Source: Streptomyces meridianus
GTDB taxonomy: Bacteria > Actinomycetota > Actinomycetes > Streptomycetales > Streptomycetaceae
Length of the DNA: 64,000 bases
NCBI RefSeq assembly: GCF_023703325.1
Contig: NZ_JAMQGM010000041.1
Coordinates: 39,137-103,136 of the forward strand
Reading direction: 5' to 3'
In this document: positions 1 through 8,357 of the stretch, one piece after another
Layout of the letters: the number at the start of each line of letters is the position of its first letter
Position numbering within the stretch: the first letter of the stretch is position 1
Translations under genes and position numbers: made by a program
Notes under the pieces: generated by a model
Told to the model about the DNA's origin: nothing
What the model saw: the letters and a program-made list of their open reading frames with translations, nothing else
Databases searched by the model: none

Positions 1-1490
1 AGGCGTTCCTGCTGCACGACACGTGGGGCTTCCCCATCGACCTCACCCTCGAGATGGCCGCCGAACAGGGCCTGACCGTGGACGAGGAGGGCTTCCGCCG
101 CCTGATGAAGGAGCAGCGGGAGCGCGCCAAGGCCGATGCCAAGGCCAAGAAGCAGGGCCACGCCGACCTGTCCGCCTACCGGGAGGTCGCCGACACCTCC
201 GGATCCACCGTCTTCACCGGCTACACCGACACCGAGGGCGAGTGCACGGTCGTCGGTCTGCTCGTCGACGGCGTGCCGTCGCCGGCCGCCCTGGAGGGCG
301 ACGAGGTGGAGATCGTCCTCGACCGCACACCGTTCTACGCCGAGGGCGGCGGCCAGTTGGCCGACACCGGCCGGATCAGGCTCGAGAACGGCGCGGTCGT
401 CGAGGTCCGGGACGTGCAGCAGCCGGTGCCGGGCGTCAGCGTGCACAAGGGCGTCGTCCAGGTCGGCGAGGTCACCGTCGGCTCGTCGGCCCACGCGCAC
501 ATCGACGTGACCCGCCGCCGGGCTATCGCCCGTGCCCACAGCGCCACCCACCTCACCCACCAGGCGCTGCGGGACGCCCTCGGTCCCACCGCCGCGCAGG
601 CCGGTTCGGAGAACTCTCCGGGACGCTTCCGCTTCGACTTCGGGTCGCCGTCCGCCGTGCCCGGCGGGGTGCTCACCGACGTCGAGCAGAAGATCAACGA
701 GGTCCTCGCGCGTGAACTCGACGTGCGCGCCGAGGTCATGAGCATGGACGAGGCCAAGAAGCAGGGTGCCATCGCCGAGTTCGGCGAGAAGTACGGCGAC
801 CGGGTCCGCGTCGTCACGATCGGTGACTTCTCCAAGGAGCTGTGCGGCGGCACCCACGTGCACAACACCTCGCAGCTCGGCCTCGTCAAGCTGCTCGGCG
901 AGTCGTCCATCGGCTCCGGCGTGCGCCGGGTGGAGGCGCTGGTCGGCGTCGACGCCTACAACTTCCTGGCCCGCGAACACACGGTCGTCTCGCAGCTCAC
1001 CGATCTGCTCAAGGGCCGGCCCGAGGAGCTGCCGGAGAAGATCTCCGGAATGCTCACGAAACTCCGGGACGCCGAGAAGGAGATCGAGCGCTTCCGCGCC
1101 GAAAAGGTCCTCCAGGCCGCTGCGGGCCTGGCCGAGGGTGCCCGGGACGTCCACGGGACCGCTCTGGTCACCGGACGGCTTCCGGACGGCACCGGTGCCG
1201 ACGACCTGCGCAAGCTCGTCCTCGACGTGCGCGGTCGGATCCAGGGCGGCCGGCCGGCCGTCGTGGCCCTGTTCGCCGTGACCAACGGCCGGCCGCTGAC
1301 GGTGATCGCCACCAACGAGGGCGCCCGGGAGCGGGGCATCAAGGCCGGCGAACTGGTCCGTGCCGCCGCCAAGACCCTGGGCGGCGGCGGTGGAGGCAAG
1401 GACGACGTCGCTCAGGGCGGCGGGCAGAACCCGGGCGCCGTCGACGAGGCCGTGGCCGCAGTGGAGCGCCTGGTCGCCGAGAAGGCGTGA
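1..1490 (+). CDS. alaS: Alanyl-tRNA synthetase, C-terminal part (5' end outside window)
   Basis: Charges tRNA-Ala in the cytosol. The gene enters from the left edge: translation from base 3 reads AFLLHDTWGFPIDLTLEM, a class II AlaRS catalytic-core stretch, so the in-frame ATG at 54 is internal. About 495 of a usual ~890 residues are present. In order one sees the end of the catalytic core, the editing domain with HSATH (codon at 537) and CGGTH (about 842), which supply its zinc ligands, and the C-Ala domain with a glycine run near 1380 and the end VERLVAEKA. The stop overlaps the ruvX start by a GTGA junction, so the two are probably co-transcribed. Identity is secure; the missing N-terminus cannot be judged. 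Confidence 0.97.
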   Translation, partial: AFLLHDTWGFPIDLTLEMAAEQGLTVDEEGFRRLMKEQRERAKADAKAKKQGHADLSAYREVADTSGSTVFTGYTDTEGECTVVGLLVDGVPSPAALEGDEVEIVLDRTPFYAEGGGQLADTGRIRLENGAVVEVRDVQQPVPGVSVHKGVVQVGEVTVGSSAHAHIDVTRRRAIARAHSATHLTHQALRDALGPTAAQAGSENSPGRFRFDFGSPSAVPGGVLTDVEQKINEVLARELDVRAEVMSMDEAKKQGAIAEFGEKYGDRVRVVTIGDFSKELCGGTHVHNTSQLGLVKLLGESSIGSGVRRVEALVGVDAYNFLAREHTVVSQLTDLLKGRPEELPEKISGMLTKLRDAEKEIERFRAEKVLQAAAGLAEGARDVHGTALVTGRLPDGTGADDLRKLVLDVRGRIQGGRPAVVALFAVTNGRPLTVIATNEGARERGIKAGELVRAAAKTLGGGGGGKDDVAQGGGQNPGAVDEAVAAVERLVAEKA

Positions 1491-1978
1491 ACGAGCCGGT
1501 GACGGAGCAGTCGATGCGGCGCGGCCGGCGGATCGCCGTGGACGTGGGGGACGCCCGGATCGGGGTCGCCTCGTGCGACCCCGACGGGGTCCTCGCCACC
1601 CCGGTGGAAACGGTGCCGGGACGCGATGTCCCGGCCGCCCACCGCCGGTTGGCCGCGATCGTCGAGGAGTACGAACCCCTCGAGGTCGTGGTCGGCCTGC
1701 CCCGCTCGCTCAGCGGTGGCGAGGGGCCGGCCGCGGCCAAGGTGCGGGCGTTCGCGAGCACACTCGCACGGACCATCGCGCCCGTACCGGTGAGGCTGGT
1801 GGACGAGCGCATGAGCACCGTCACGGCGGCGCAGAGCCTGCGGGCGTCCGGCGTCGGCTCCCGGAAGGGCCGATCGGTCGTCGACCAGGCGGCCGCCGTG
1901 GTGATCCTTCAGAACGCCCTCGAGACGGAGCGCAGCTCGGGTCGGCCCCCGGGCGAGGACGTCGAAGTGGTCATCTGA
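1487..1978 (+). CDS. ruvX: RuvX/YqgF-type Holliday junction resolvase, pre-16S rRNA nuclease family
   Basis: 163-residue RNase H-fold nuclease of the YqgF family, which matures the 16S rRNA 5' end and was first proposed as a Holliday junction resolvase. Motifs: AVDVGDARIG (first acidic residue and DxGxxRIG signature), VVVGLPRSLSG (second strand, usually GLP..mdG), and VRLVDERMSTVTA with the conserved DER. The C-terminus VDQAAAVVILQNAL is typical. The GTG at 1487 overlaps the alaS stop; ATG 1514 (MRRGRRIAVD) would give a 154-residue protein and is also possible. The alaS-ruvX-mltG-aroE order is the usual actinobacterial arrangement. Confidence 0.92.
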   Translation: MNEPVTEQSMRRGRRIAVDVGDARIGVASCDPDGVLATPVETVPGRDVPAAHRRLAAIVEEYEPLEVVVGLPRSLSGGEGPAAAKVRAFASTLARTIAPVPVRLVDERMSTVTAAQSLRASGVGSRKGRSVVDQAAAVVILQNALETERSSGRPPGEDVEVVI

Positions 1979-2105
1979 TCGCGATACGGTAACGTTCCCG
2001 GCGGCGCGGCGGCGTTCGAATCGATCAACTGCCGTGCGGAACGAGGTGGCCCGGGCATGTGTGCCGTGCGACGAGAGCCGCCTCGCGGCTCTCTCTAGGG
2101 GATCG

Positions 2106-3911
2106 ATGACTGAGTATGGCCGGGGCCAGGGCTCCGAACCGTGGCATCCCGAGGACCCGCTGTACGGGGACCAGGGGTGGCACGGCCAGCAGCAGGCCGC
2201 GCACGGCCCGGATGCCTACGCCCCCCAGGGCGGGCAGTATCCCCAGGCTGAGCACTACCCCCAGGGCGGTCAGTGGGACACGGGGCAGTGGGAGACCGGC
2301 CAGTGGGACGCCGCGCAGACCGGCCAGTGGGACACGGGGCAGTGGAACAGCCAGGCCGCCCAGTACACCGGGCAGGGCCGGCAGTACCAGCAGCAGTCCC
2401 AGGGCTGGGATCCCTCGCCGGGCGGGGCCACGGGTCACGCGCCCGGGCCCGGGGACCCGTACGGCCGGCAGGAGCCGGATCCCTACGGAACCGACCACGG
2501 TCACCCCGACCCCTACAGCCAGTCGTACGGCTACCAGCAGCCGCAGCAGATGCGCAGCGGTCCGGCCGGAGGCCCCGGCCCGTTCGAGCAGAACCCTCAC
2601 ACCGGCTACGGCACGCAGGAGATGCCGCACATCCGGCCCGAGGAGCCCCGGCAGCCCCATCCGCCGCAGCGGCCCGGGGGCGCCGAGGCGGACGGCTGGG
2701 ACGACGAACCGGACGAGCCCGAGCACGCCTTCTTCCGCCAGGACCGTGACGAACACGATCACTACGCGGACGAGGACGCTCCGGACCGCCGGTGCCGTCC
2801 GAGGCTGCGTGGCGGCCGGGGCGACGGCCCGTCGAAGCCCGGACGACGCAGCGGTCTGGCCTGCCTGCTGGTCGGTGCGGTGCTGGTCGGCGGCGTCGGG
2901 GGCGCGGGCTGGTTCGGCTACCAGTTCTGGGAGAGCCGCTTCGCGGACGCCCCCGACTACTCCGGTGACGGCTCGGGCAGCGTGCAGATCGAGATCCCGA
3001 GCGACACGAGCCTGGCCGGGATGGGCCGGATTCTGAAGAGCAAGGGCGTGGTGAAGAGCGTCGACGCCTTCGTCGAGGCCGCCGACACCCCCAAGGGCCG
3101 TGGAATCCAGTCGGGCATCTACACGCTGCACCGCAGGATGTCCGCCGAGGCAGCGGTCGAGATGATGACCGACCCGGCGGCCATGAACGCCCTCATCATC
3201 CGCGAGGGCATGCGCGCCTCCCAGGTCTACGCTGCGATCGACGACAAGCTCGGCGTCAAGGCCGGAACGACGAAGAAGGTCGCCAAGTCGGATGCCGGCT
3301 CCCTCGGTCTGCCGCGCTGGGCGGCCGGCAACCGGAAGGCCATGGACCCCCTCGAGGGCTTCCTCTTCCCCTCGCGCTACGACGCGGCCGAGGGCTCGAA
3401 GCCGGCCGACGTGCTGCGCCAGATGGTCCAGCGGGCCACGAAGCAGTACGAGCAGCAGGGCGTCGTGCAGGAGGCGAAGAAGCTCGGGCTCGACTCGCCG
3501 CTCGAGCTCGTCACGGTGGCGAGCCTCGTCCAGGCCGAGGGCATGACCCACGACGACTTCCGCAAGATGGCGCGGGTCGTCTACAACCGGCTGAAGGCGG
3601 GCAACACCGAGACCAACGGGCGTCTCGAGTTCGACTCGACGTACAACTACCTCAAGGGCCAGAGCAAGATCGATCTCGACCCGAACGAGCTCCGGACCTA
3701 CGACCACCCGTACAACACGTACTTCTACAAGGGCCTGCCGCCCGGCCCCATCGGCAACCCCGGCGACGAAGCGGTGAACGCGGCGATCCACCCGGAGCGG
3801 GGCTCCTGGTACTACTTCGTCTCGATCAAGGGCAAGACCAAGTTCGCCGACACGCTGGAGGAGCACAACAAGCTCGTCCGCGAGTTCAACAGGAGCCGGC
3901 GGGACGGCTGA
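2106..3911 (+). CDS. mltG: Endolytic murein transglycosylase MltG (YceG family) with a long disordered cytoplasmic head
   Basis: 601 residues. The start is ATG 2106 behind AGGGGAT. The first ~245 residues are Gln/Gly/Trp/Pro/acidic-rich and look disordered, including a GQWDT-type repeat at residues ~55-80. One membrane segment follows at about 250-275 (LACLLVGAVLVGGVGGAGW), then the extracellular YceG domain with a LysM-like part (SVQIEIPSDTSLAGMGRIL). The catalytic glutamate lies in LVQAEGMTHDDFRKMARVVYNRL, equivalent to the E. coli MltG Glu218 region, and PPGPIGNPG is conserved near the end. MltG cleaves nascent peptidoglycan strands at the membrane, setting glycan length. E. coli MltG is ~340 residues, so the extra length is the head, which is common in actinobacteria. 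Confidence 0.93.
   Translation: MTEYGRGQGSEPWHPEDPLYGDQGWHGQQQAAHGPDAYAPQGGQYPQAEHYPQGGQWDTGQWETGQWDAAQTGQWDTGQWNSQAAQYTGQGRQYQQQSQGWDPSPGGATGHAPGPGDPYGRQEPDPYGTDHGHPDPYSQSYGYQQPQQMRSGPAGGPGPFEQNPHTGYGTQEMPHIRPEEPRQPHPPQRPGGAEADGWDDEPDEPEHAFFRQDRDEHDHYADEDAPDRRCRPRLRGGRGDGPSKPGRRSGLACLLVGAVLVGGVGGAGWFGYQFWESRFADAPDYSGDGSGSVQIEIPSDTSLAGMGRILKSKGVVKSVDAFVEAADTPKGRGIQSGIYTLHRRMSAEAAVEMMTDPAAMNALIIREGMRASQVYAAIDDKLGVKAGTTKKVAKSDAGSLGLPRWAAGNRKAMDPLEGFLFPSRYDAAEGSKPADVLRQMVQRATKQYEQQGVVQEAKKLGLDSPLELVTVASLVQAEGMTHDDFRKMARVVYNRLKAGNTETNGRLEFDSTYNYLKGQSKIDLDPNELRTYDHPYNTYFYKGLPPGPIGNPGDEAVNAAIHPERGSWYYFVSIKGKTKFADTLEEHNKLVREFNRSRRDG
2271..2345 (+). repeat. Short tandem repeat inside mltG (QW-repeat)
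   Basis: A 21-bp stretch at 2271-2291 is repeated exactly at 2325-2345, 54 bp (18 codons) apart, with diverged copies between. It encodes a run of GQWDT/GQWET units with five QW pairs. The unit is in frame, so copy-number change would not break the gene. Confidence 0.85.
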
Positions 3912-3953
3912 CCCGCCGGCCGGCGGCGCGCACGACAGCACAACGAGGAACTG

Positions 3954-4793
3954 ATGGTGGAACAGCGACGGGCGGCCGTCCTCGGCTCGCCGATCGCGCA
4001 TTCCCTCTCGCCGGAGCTGCACCGGGCGGCCTACGAGGCGCTGGGGCTGACCGGTTGGGCGTACGACCGCTTCGAGGTGGACGAGGCGGCCCTGCCGGGC
4101 TTCCTCGCGGAACTCCCTCCGGGCGACTGGGCCGGACTCTCGCTGACCATGCCGCTCAAGCGGGCGGTCATCCCGCTGCTCGACGGCATCAGCGACACGG
4201 CGGCCGCGGTGGAGGCGGTCAACACCGTCGTCTTCGGCCCTTCCGGACGCCTGGTCGGTGACAACACCGACATCCCCGGGATGGCCGCGGCTCTCCGCGA
4301 ACGCGGCATCGAGAAGGTCGACCGGGCCGCCGTGCTCGGCGCCGGCGCCACCGCCTCCTCCGCACTCGCGGCGCTGGCCCGGATCTGCACCGGCGAGGTG
4401 ACGGTCCACGTGCGCACCAGCGCCCGGGCCGATGAGATGCGGCGGTGGGGGGAGCGTCTGGGCGTGCCCGTGCGCATCGCCGACTGGACGGATGCCGCCG
4501 CGGCGTTCGACGCGCCGCTGGTGATCGCGACCACTCCCGCCGGGACGACCGACCCGCTCGCGGCCGCCGTCCCGGAACGGCCGGGAACGCTCTTCGACGT
4601 GCTGTACGAGCCCTGGCCGACCCCGCTGGCCGCTGCCTGGCGGGCGCGCGGCGGAGCCGTGGTCGGCGGCCTGGACCTCCTGGTGCACCAGGCGGTCCTT
4701 CAGGTCGAGCTGATGACGGGCCGCACGCCCGCGCCGCTGGCGGCCATGCGCGCGGCGGGAATGCGGGCCCTGGCGGCACGCTCCGCGGGCTGA
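3954..4793 (+). CDS. aroE: Shikimate dehydrogenase
   Basis: 279 residues. Reduces 3-dehydroshikimate to shikimate with NADPH in the cytosol. Motifs: LGSPIAHSLSPELHRAAY (shikimate-binding SxS), LSLTMPLKRAV with the catalytic Lys, VNTVVF, and GDNTDIPGM with the catalytic Asp. The Rossmann loop is VLGAGATASSALAALA, and GGLDLLVHQAVLQ closes the protein. Start ATG 3954 follows GAGGAACTG, 42 bp after mltG, suggesting read-through from mltG. The aroC-K-B-Q block begins 129 bp downstream. Confidence 0.95.
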   Translation: MVEQRRAAVLGSPIAHSLSPELHRAAYEALGLTGWAYDRFEVDEAALPGFLAELPPGDWAGLSLTMPLKRAVIPLLDGISDTAAAVEAVNTVVFGPSGRLVGDNTDIPGMAAALRERGIEKVDRAAVLGAGATASSALAALARICTGEVTVHVRTSARADEMRRWGERLGVPVRIADWTDAAAAFDAPLVIATTPAGTTDPLAAAVPERPGTLFDVLYEPWPTPLAAAWRARGGAVVGGLDLLVHQAVLQVELMTGRTPAPLAAMRAAGMRALAARSAG

Positions 4794-4922
4794 CCGGGAC
4801 GCCGTCCGTCTGCTGGACCCGCGTCGGAATCAGGCCCCGGACATGGGAGGATCGGGGAAAAGCGGGCCGGGCCGCGCACCGGGCCACGCTGCAGAACCGA
4901 GGCGCGAGCAAGAGGAGCACCG

Positions 4923-6107
4923 TTGAGCAGGTTGCGCTGGCTGACGGCGGGGGAGTCGCACGGTCCCGCACTGGTGGCGACGCTGGAGGGACTTCCGGCC
5001 GGGGTCCCCGTCACCACGGACATGGTGGCCGACGCGCTGGCCCGGCGGCGGCTCGGCTACGGCCGCGGCGCCCGCATGAAGTTCGAGCGCGACGAGGTCA
5101 CCTTCCTCGGCGGCGTGCGGCACGGCCGCACCCTCGGCAGCCCGGTCGCGATCATGGTGGGCAACACCGAGTGGCCGAAGTGGGAGAAGGTCATGGCGGC
5201 CGACCCCGTCGACCCCGATGAGCTGGCCGACCTCGCCCGGAACGCGCCGCTGACCCGTCCCCGCCCCGGACACGCCGACCTGGCCGGTATGCAGAAGTAC
5301 GGCTTCGACGAGGCCCGGCCGATCCTGGAGCGCGCCAGCGCCCGGGAGACCGCGGCCCGCGTCGCCCTGGGCACCGTCGCCCGCTCCTACCTCGAGGAGA
5401 CGGTCGGCATCGAGATCGTCTCGCACGTCGTCGAACTGGCCGCGGCCAAAGCCCCCTACGGCGTCGTGCCCCGGCCCGAGGACGTGGACCGGCTCGACGC
5501 GGACCCGGTCCGCTGTCTCGACCCTGCGGCAAGCGAGGCGATGGTCGCCGAGATCGACCAGGCCCACAAGGACGGCGACACGCTCGGCGGGATCGTCGAG
5601 GTCTTGGCCTACGGCGTGCCCGTCGGGCTCGGCTCGCACGTCCACTGGGACCGGCGGCTCGACGCGCGCCTCGCCGCAGCGCTCATGGGCATCCAGGCGA
5701 TCAAGGGCGTCGAGGTCGGCGACGGCTTCGACCTCGCCCGGGTCCCGGGCTCCCGGGCCCATGACGAGATCGTGAGCACCGGCGACGGCATCCGCCGCAC
5801 CTCCGGCCGCTCCGGCGGCACCGAGGGCGGGCTGACCACCGGTGAACTGCTGCGCGTCCGCGCCGCGATGAAGCCGATCGCGACCGTCCCGCGCGCTCTG
5901 GCCACGGTCGATGTCGCCACCGGCGAGGCCGCGCAGGCCCACCACCAGCGCTCGGACGTCTGCGCGGTACCTGCGGCGGGCATCGTCGCCGAGGCCATGG
6001 TCGCCCTGGTTCTCGCGGATGCGGTTGCCGAGAAGTTCGGCGGCGACTCGGTCCCCGAGACCCGCCGCAACGTCCGGACGTTCCTCGACAACCTGGCGAT
6101 CCGATGA
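4923..6107 (+). CDS. aroC: Chorismate synthase
   Basis: 394 residues; converts EPSP to chorismate using reduced FMN. It begins MSRLRWLTAGESHGPAL (signature G-E-S-H-G), and contains GRGARMKFERDEVTFLGGVRHGRTLG, RPRPGHADL, RASARETAARVALG and SGGTEGGLTTGE, all FMN/EPSP-binding elements. The start is TTG 4923, preceded by AAGAGGAGC; no ATG or GTG in frame preserves the conserved N-terminus. It overlaps aroK by 4 bases (ATGA). First gene of the translationally coupled aroC-K-B-Q block. Confidence 0.97.
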   Translation: MSRLRWLTAGESHGPALVATLEGLPAGVPVTTDMVADALARRRLGYGRGARMKFERDEVTFLGGVRHGRTLGSPVAIMVGNTEWPKWEKVMAADPVDPDELADLARNAPLTRPRPGHADLAGMQKYGFDEARPILERASARETAARVALGTVARSYLEETVGIEIVSHVVELAAAKAPYGVVPRPEDVDRLDADPVRCLDPAASEAMVAEIDQAHKDGDTLGGIVEVLAYGVPVGLGSHVHWDRRLDARLAAALMGIQAIKGVEVGDGFDLARVPGSRAHDEIVSTGDGIRRTSGRSGGTEGGLTTGELLRVRAAMKPIATVPRALATVDVATGEAAQAHHQRSDVCAVPAAGIVAEAMVALVLADAVAEKFGGDSVPETRRNVRTFLDNLAIR

Positions 6108-6646
6108 GCGGCGCACCGGGCGCCGGCCACCGCCCGGGACCGGTGGCGGTCCTCGTCGGCCCCATGGGCGTCGGCAAGTCGACCGTCGGCAGGGTTCTCG
6201 CCGAGCGGCTGGGCGTCGGCTTCCGGGACACGGACGAGGACATCGTCCGGGCCGCCGGCAAGCCGGTCTCCGACATCTTCGTGGACGAGGGCGAACCCCG
6301 CTTCCGGGAACTGGAACGGCAGGCCGTGGCCGACGCCGTCGCCGGGCACCGCGGGATCCTCGCCCTCGGCGGCGGGGCGGTCATGGACGACGGCACCCGC
6401 GCACTGCTCGCCGGACTGCCCGTGGTCTTCCTCGACGTGGGCGTCGGCGAAGCCGTCAAGCGTGTCGGTCTGAACGCTCCCCGGCCGCTGCTGGCCGTCA
6501 ACCCGCGGCAGCGCTGGCGCGAACTCATGGAACAGCGCCGTCCGCTGTACACCGAGGTGGCGCGGGCCGTCGTCACCACCGATGACCGCACCCCGGAGGA
6601 AGCCGCCGAAGCGGTCCTCGACGCACTGGAACTGAGGAAGTCATGA
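6104..6646 (+). CDS. aroK: Shikimate kinase
   Basis: 180 residues; phosphorylates shikimate at O3 with ATP. Walker A is GPMGVGKSTVG near residue 22, shikimate-binding FRDTDEDI follows, then FRELE with its conserved Arg, GGGAV, and the lid arginines in RPLL and RWRELMEQRRPLY. Length is normal for the family. It overlaps both aroC and aroB by ATGA junctions. Confidence 0.96.
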   Translation: MSGAPGAGHRPGPVAVLVGPMGVGKSTVGRVLAERLGVGFRDTDEDIVRAAGKPVSDIFVDEGEPRFRELERQAVADAVAGHRGILALGGGAVMDDGTRALLAGLPVVFLDVGVGEAVKRVGLNAPRPLLAVNPRQRWRELMEQRRPLYTEVARAVVTTDDRTPEEAAEAVLDALELRKS

Positions 6647-7761
6647 CGGACACCGTTCCCCCGGCCGATCCGGGCCGGTCCCCGATCCGCGTCCAGGTGG
6701 GCGGGAGCGCGGGCAGCGACCCCTACGAGGTCCTCATCGGGCGGCAGTTGCTCGGCGACCTCGGCGGCCTGGTCGGCACCCGCGCCAAGCGCGTCGCCGT
6801 GCTGCACCCCGAGGCGCTCGCTGCCACCGGGGAGGCGCTGCGCGAGGACCTGGCCGAGCAGGGCTACGAGGCCATCGCGATCCAGCTGCCGAACGCCGAG
6901 GAGGCCAAGACCGCCGAGGTCGCCGCCTACTGCTGGAAGGCGCTGGGCCAGACCGGGTTCACCCGCAGCGACGTGATCGTGGGCGTCGGCGGCGGCGCGA
7001 CCACGGACCTCGCCGGTTTCGTGGCCGCCACCTGGCTGCGCGGTGTGCGCTGGATCGCCGTGCCCACCACCGTGCTCGGCATGGTCGACGCGGCGGTCGG
7101 CGGCAAGACCGGCATCAACACGGCCGAGGGCAAGAACCTCGTCGGTGCGTTCCACCCGCCGGCCGGAGTGCTCTGCGACCTCGCCAGCCTCGACTCGCTG
7201 CCCGTCAACGACTACATCAGCGGACTCGCCGAGATCATCAAGGCCGGCTTCATCGCCGACCCGGTGATTCTCGACCTGATCGAGTCGGACCCGGAGGCCG
7301 CCCGCACACCGGCCGGGCCGCACACCGCGGAGCTCATCGAGCGGTCGGTCCGCGTCAAGGCGGACGTCGTCTCATCCGACCTCCGGGAGTCGGGCCCGCG
7401 GGAGGTACTGAACTACGGCCACACGCTGGCCCACGCCATCGAGAAGAACGAGCGCTACAACTGGCGCCACGGGGCCGCGGTGTCCATCGGCATGGTCTTT
7501 GCCGCGGAACTCGGCCGTCTCGCGGGCCGGTTGGACGACGCGACCGCCGACCGTCACCGCACGGTCCTGGACGCGGTCGGTCTGCCGCTCACCTACCGCG
7601 GTGACCAGTGGCCCAAGCTGCTGGAGACGATGAAGGTCGACAAGAAGTCCCGCGGCGACGTCCTGCGCTTCATCGTCCTCGACGGCCTGGCCAAGCCCGT
7701 CGTCCTCGAGGGCCCGGACCCGGCCGTGCTGGTCGCCGCCTACGCCGAGGTGGCCCGGTGA
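6643..7761 (+). CDS. aroB: 3-Dehydroquinate synthase
   Basis: 372 residues; turns DAHP into 3-dehydroquinate using catalytic NAD+ and a metal ion. Seen: the NAD loop GVGGGATTDLAGFVAA, VPTTVLGMVDAAVGGKTG, KNLVGAFHPP, and the zinc ligands in SGLAEIIKAG (Glu), NYGHTLAHAIE (His) and WRHGAAVSIGM (His). The active-site Lys is in KVDKKSRGD. Start ATG 6643 overlaps the aroK stop. Confidence 0.97.
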   Translation: MTDTVPPADPGRSPIRVQVGGSAGSDPYEVLIGRQLLGDLGGLVGTRAKRVAVLHPEALAATGEALREDLAEQGYEAIAIQLPNAEEAKTAEVAAYCWKALGQTGFTRSDVIVGVGGGATTDLAGFVAATWLRGVRWIAVPTTVLGMVDAAVGGKTGINTAEGKNLVGAFHPPAGVLCDLASLDSLPVNDYISGLAEIIKAGFIADPVILDLIESDPEAARTPAGPHTAELIERSVRVKADVVSSDLRESGPREVLNYGHTLAHAIEKNERYNWRHGAAVSIGMVFAAELGRLAGRLDDATADRHRTVLDAVGLPLTYRGDQWPKLLETMKVDKKSRGDVLRFIVLDGLAKPVVLEGPDPAVLVAAYAEVAR

Positions 7762-8198
7762 GCCGGCCGGTGTTCGTGCTCAACGGCCCGAACCTCGGGC
7801 GGCTGGGCAGCAGGGAGCCGGACGTGTACGGCGCGACCTCCTACAAGGGGCTCGTCGAGGAGTGCACGGCGCTCGGCGCCGAACTCGGGTTCGACGTCGA
7901 CGTGCGCGAGACCAACGACGAGGGCGAGCTCATCCGCTGGCTGCACGAGGCGGCCGACGGATCCGTCCCCGTCGTCCTCAACCCGGGTGCCTTCACCCAC
8001 TACTCGTACGGGATGCGGGACGCCGCGGCGCAGCGCACCGCGCCGCTGATCGAGGTGCACATCTCCAACCCGCACGCCCGCGAGGAGTTCCGGCACACCA
8101 GCGTCGTCGCGGCCGTCGCGTCGGGCACGATCGCCGGGTTCGGCATCGGCTCGTACCGGCTCGCGCTGCGCGCGCTCGCGGACGAACTCCCCGCCTGA
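7758..8198 (+). CDS. aroQ: 3-Dehydroquinate dehydratase, type II
   Basis: 146 residues; dehydrates 3-dehydroquinate to 3-dehydroshikimate as a dodecamer. Signature FVLNGPNLGRLGSREPDVYG, catalytic Tyr in DVYGATSY, NPGAFTHYSYGMRDA, and the substrate loop EVHISNPHAREEFRHTS with its essential His and Arg. The GTG start at 7758 overlaps the aroB stop (GTGA). Last gene of the block; a strong hairpin follows. Confidence 0.96.
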   Translation: MSRPVFVLNGPNLGRLGSREPDVYGATSYKGLVEECTALGAELGFDVDVRETNDEGELIRWLHEAADGSVPVVLNPGAFTHYSYGMRDAAAQRTAPLIEVHISNPHAREEFRHTSVVAAVASGTIAGFGIGSYRLALRALADELPA

Positions 8199-8209
8199 AC
8201 CGGGCACTT

Positions 8210-8258
8210 CCCACCGCCCTCCGGGCACCACGGCATCCGCCGGCCGGAGGGCGGTGGG
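8210..8258 (+). terminator. Rho-independent-type hairpin after aroQ
   Basis: Perfect 15-base arms (8210-8224 and 8244-8258, CCCACCGCCCTCCGG and its complement) with a 19-base loop, 12 bp after the aroQ stop. There is no U-tract, as is usual for Streptomyces terminators. Confidence 0.75.
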
Positions 8259-8357
8259 CATCCCACGGCACCGGCCGGGGTAACGTTCGACCCGACCGGC
8301 GCCAAGACCGGTCGACCGAGTGCCAGTTGCCGCCTGCACGAGACGGAGAACCAGCGG

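Noticed and set aside
2271..2345. CRISPR-like direct repeats
   Set aside because: Only in-frame short repeats inside mltG; no spacers or cas genes.
2025..4688. 887-residue antisense open frame opposite mltG and aroE
   Set aside because: Shadow of high-GC coding sequence; low-complexity Arg/Gly/Val composition and both overlapped plus-strand genes have clear family motifs.
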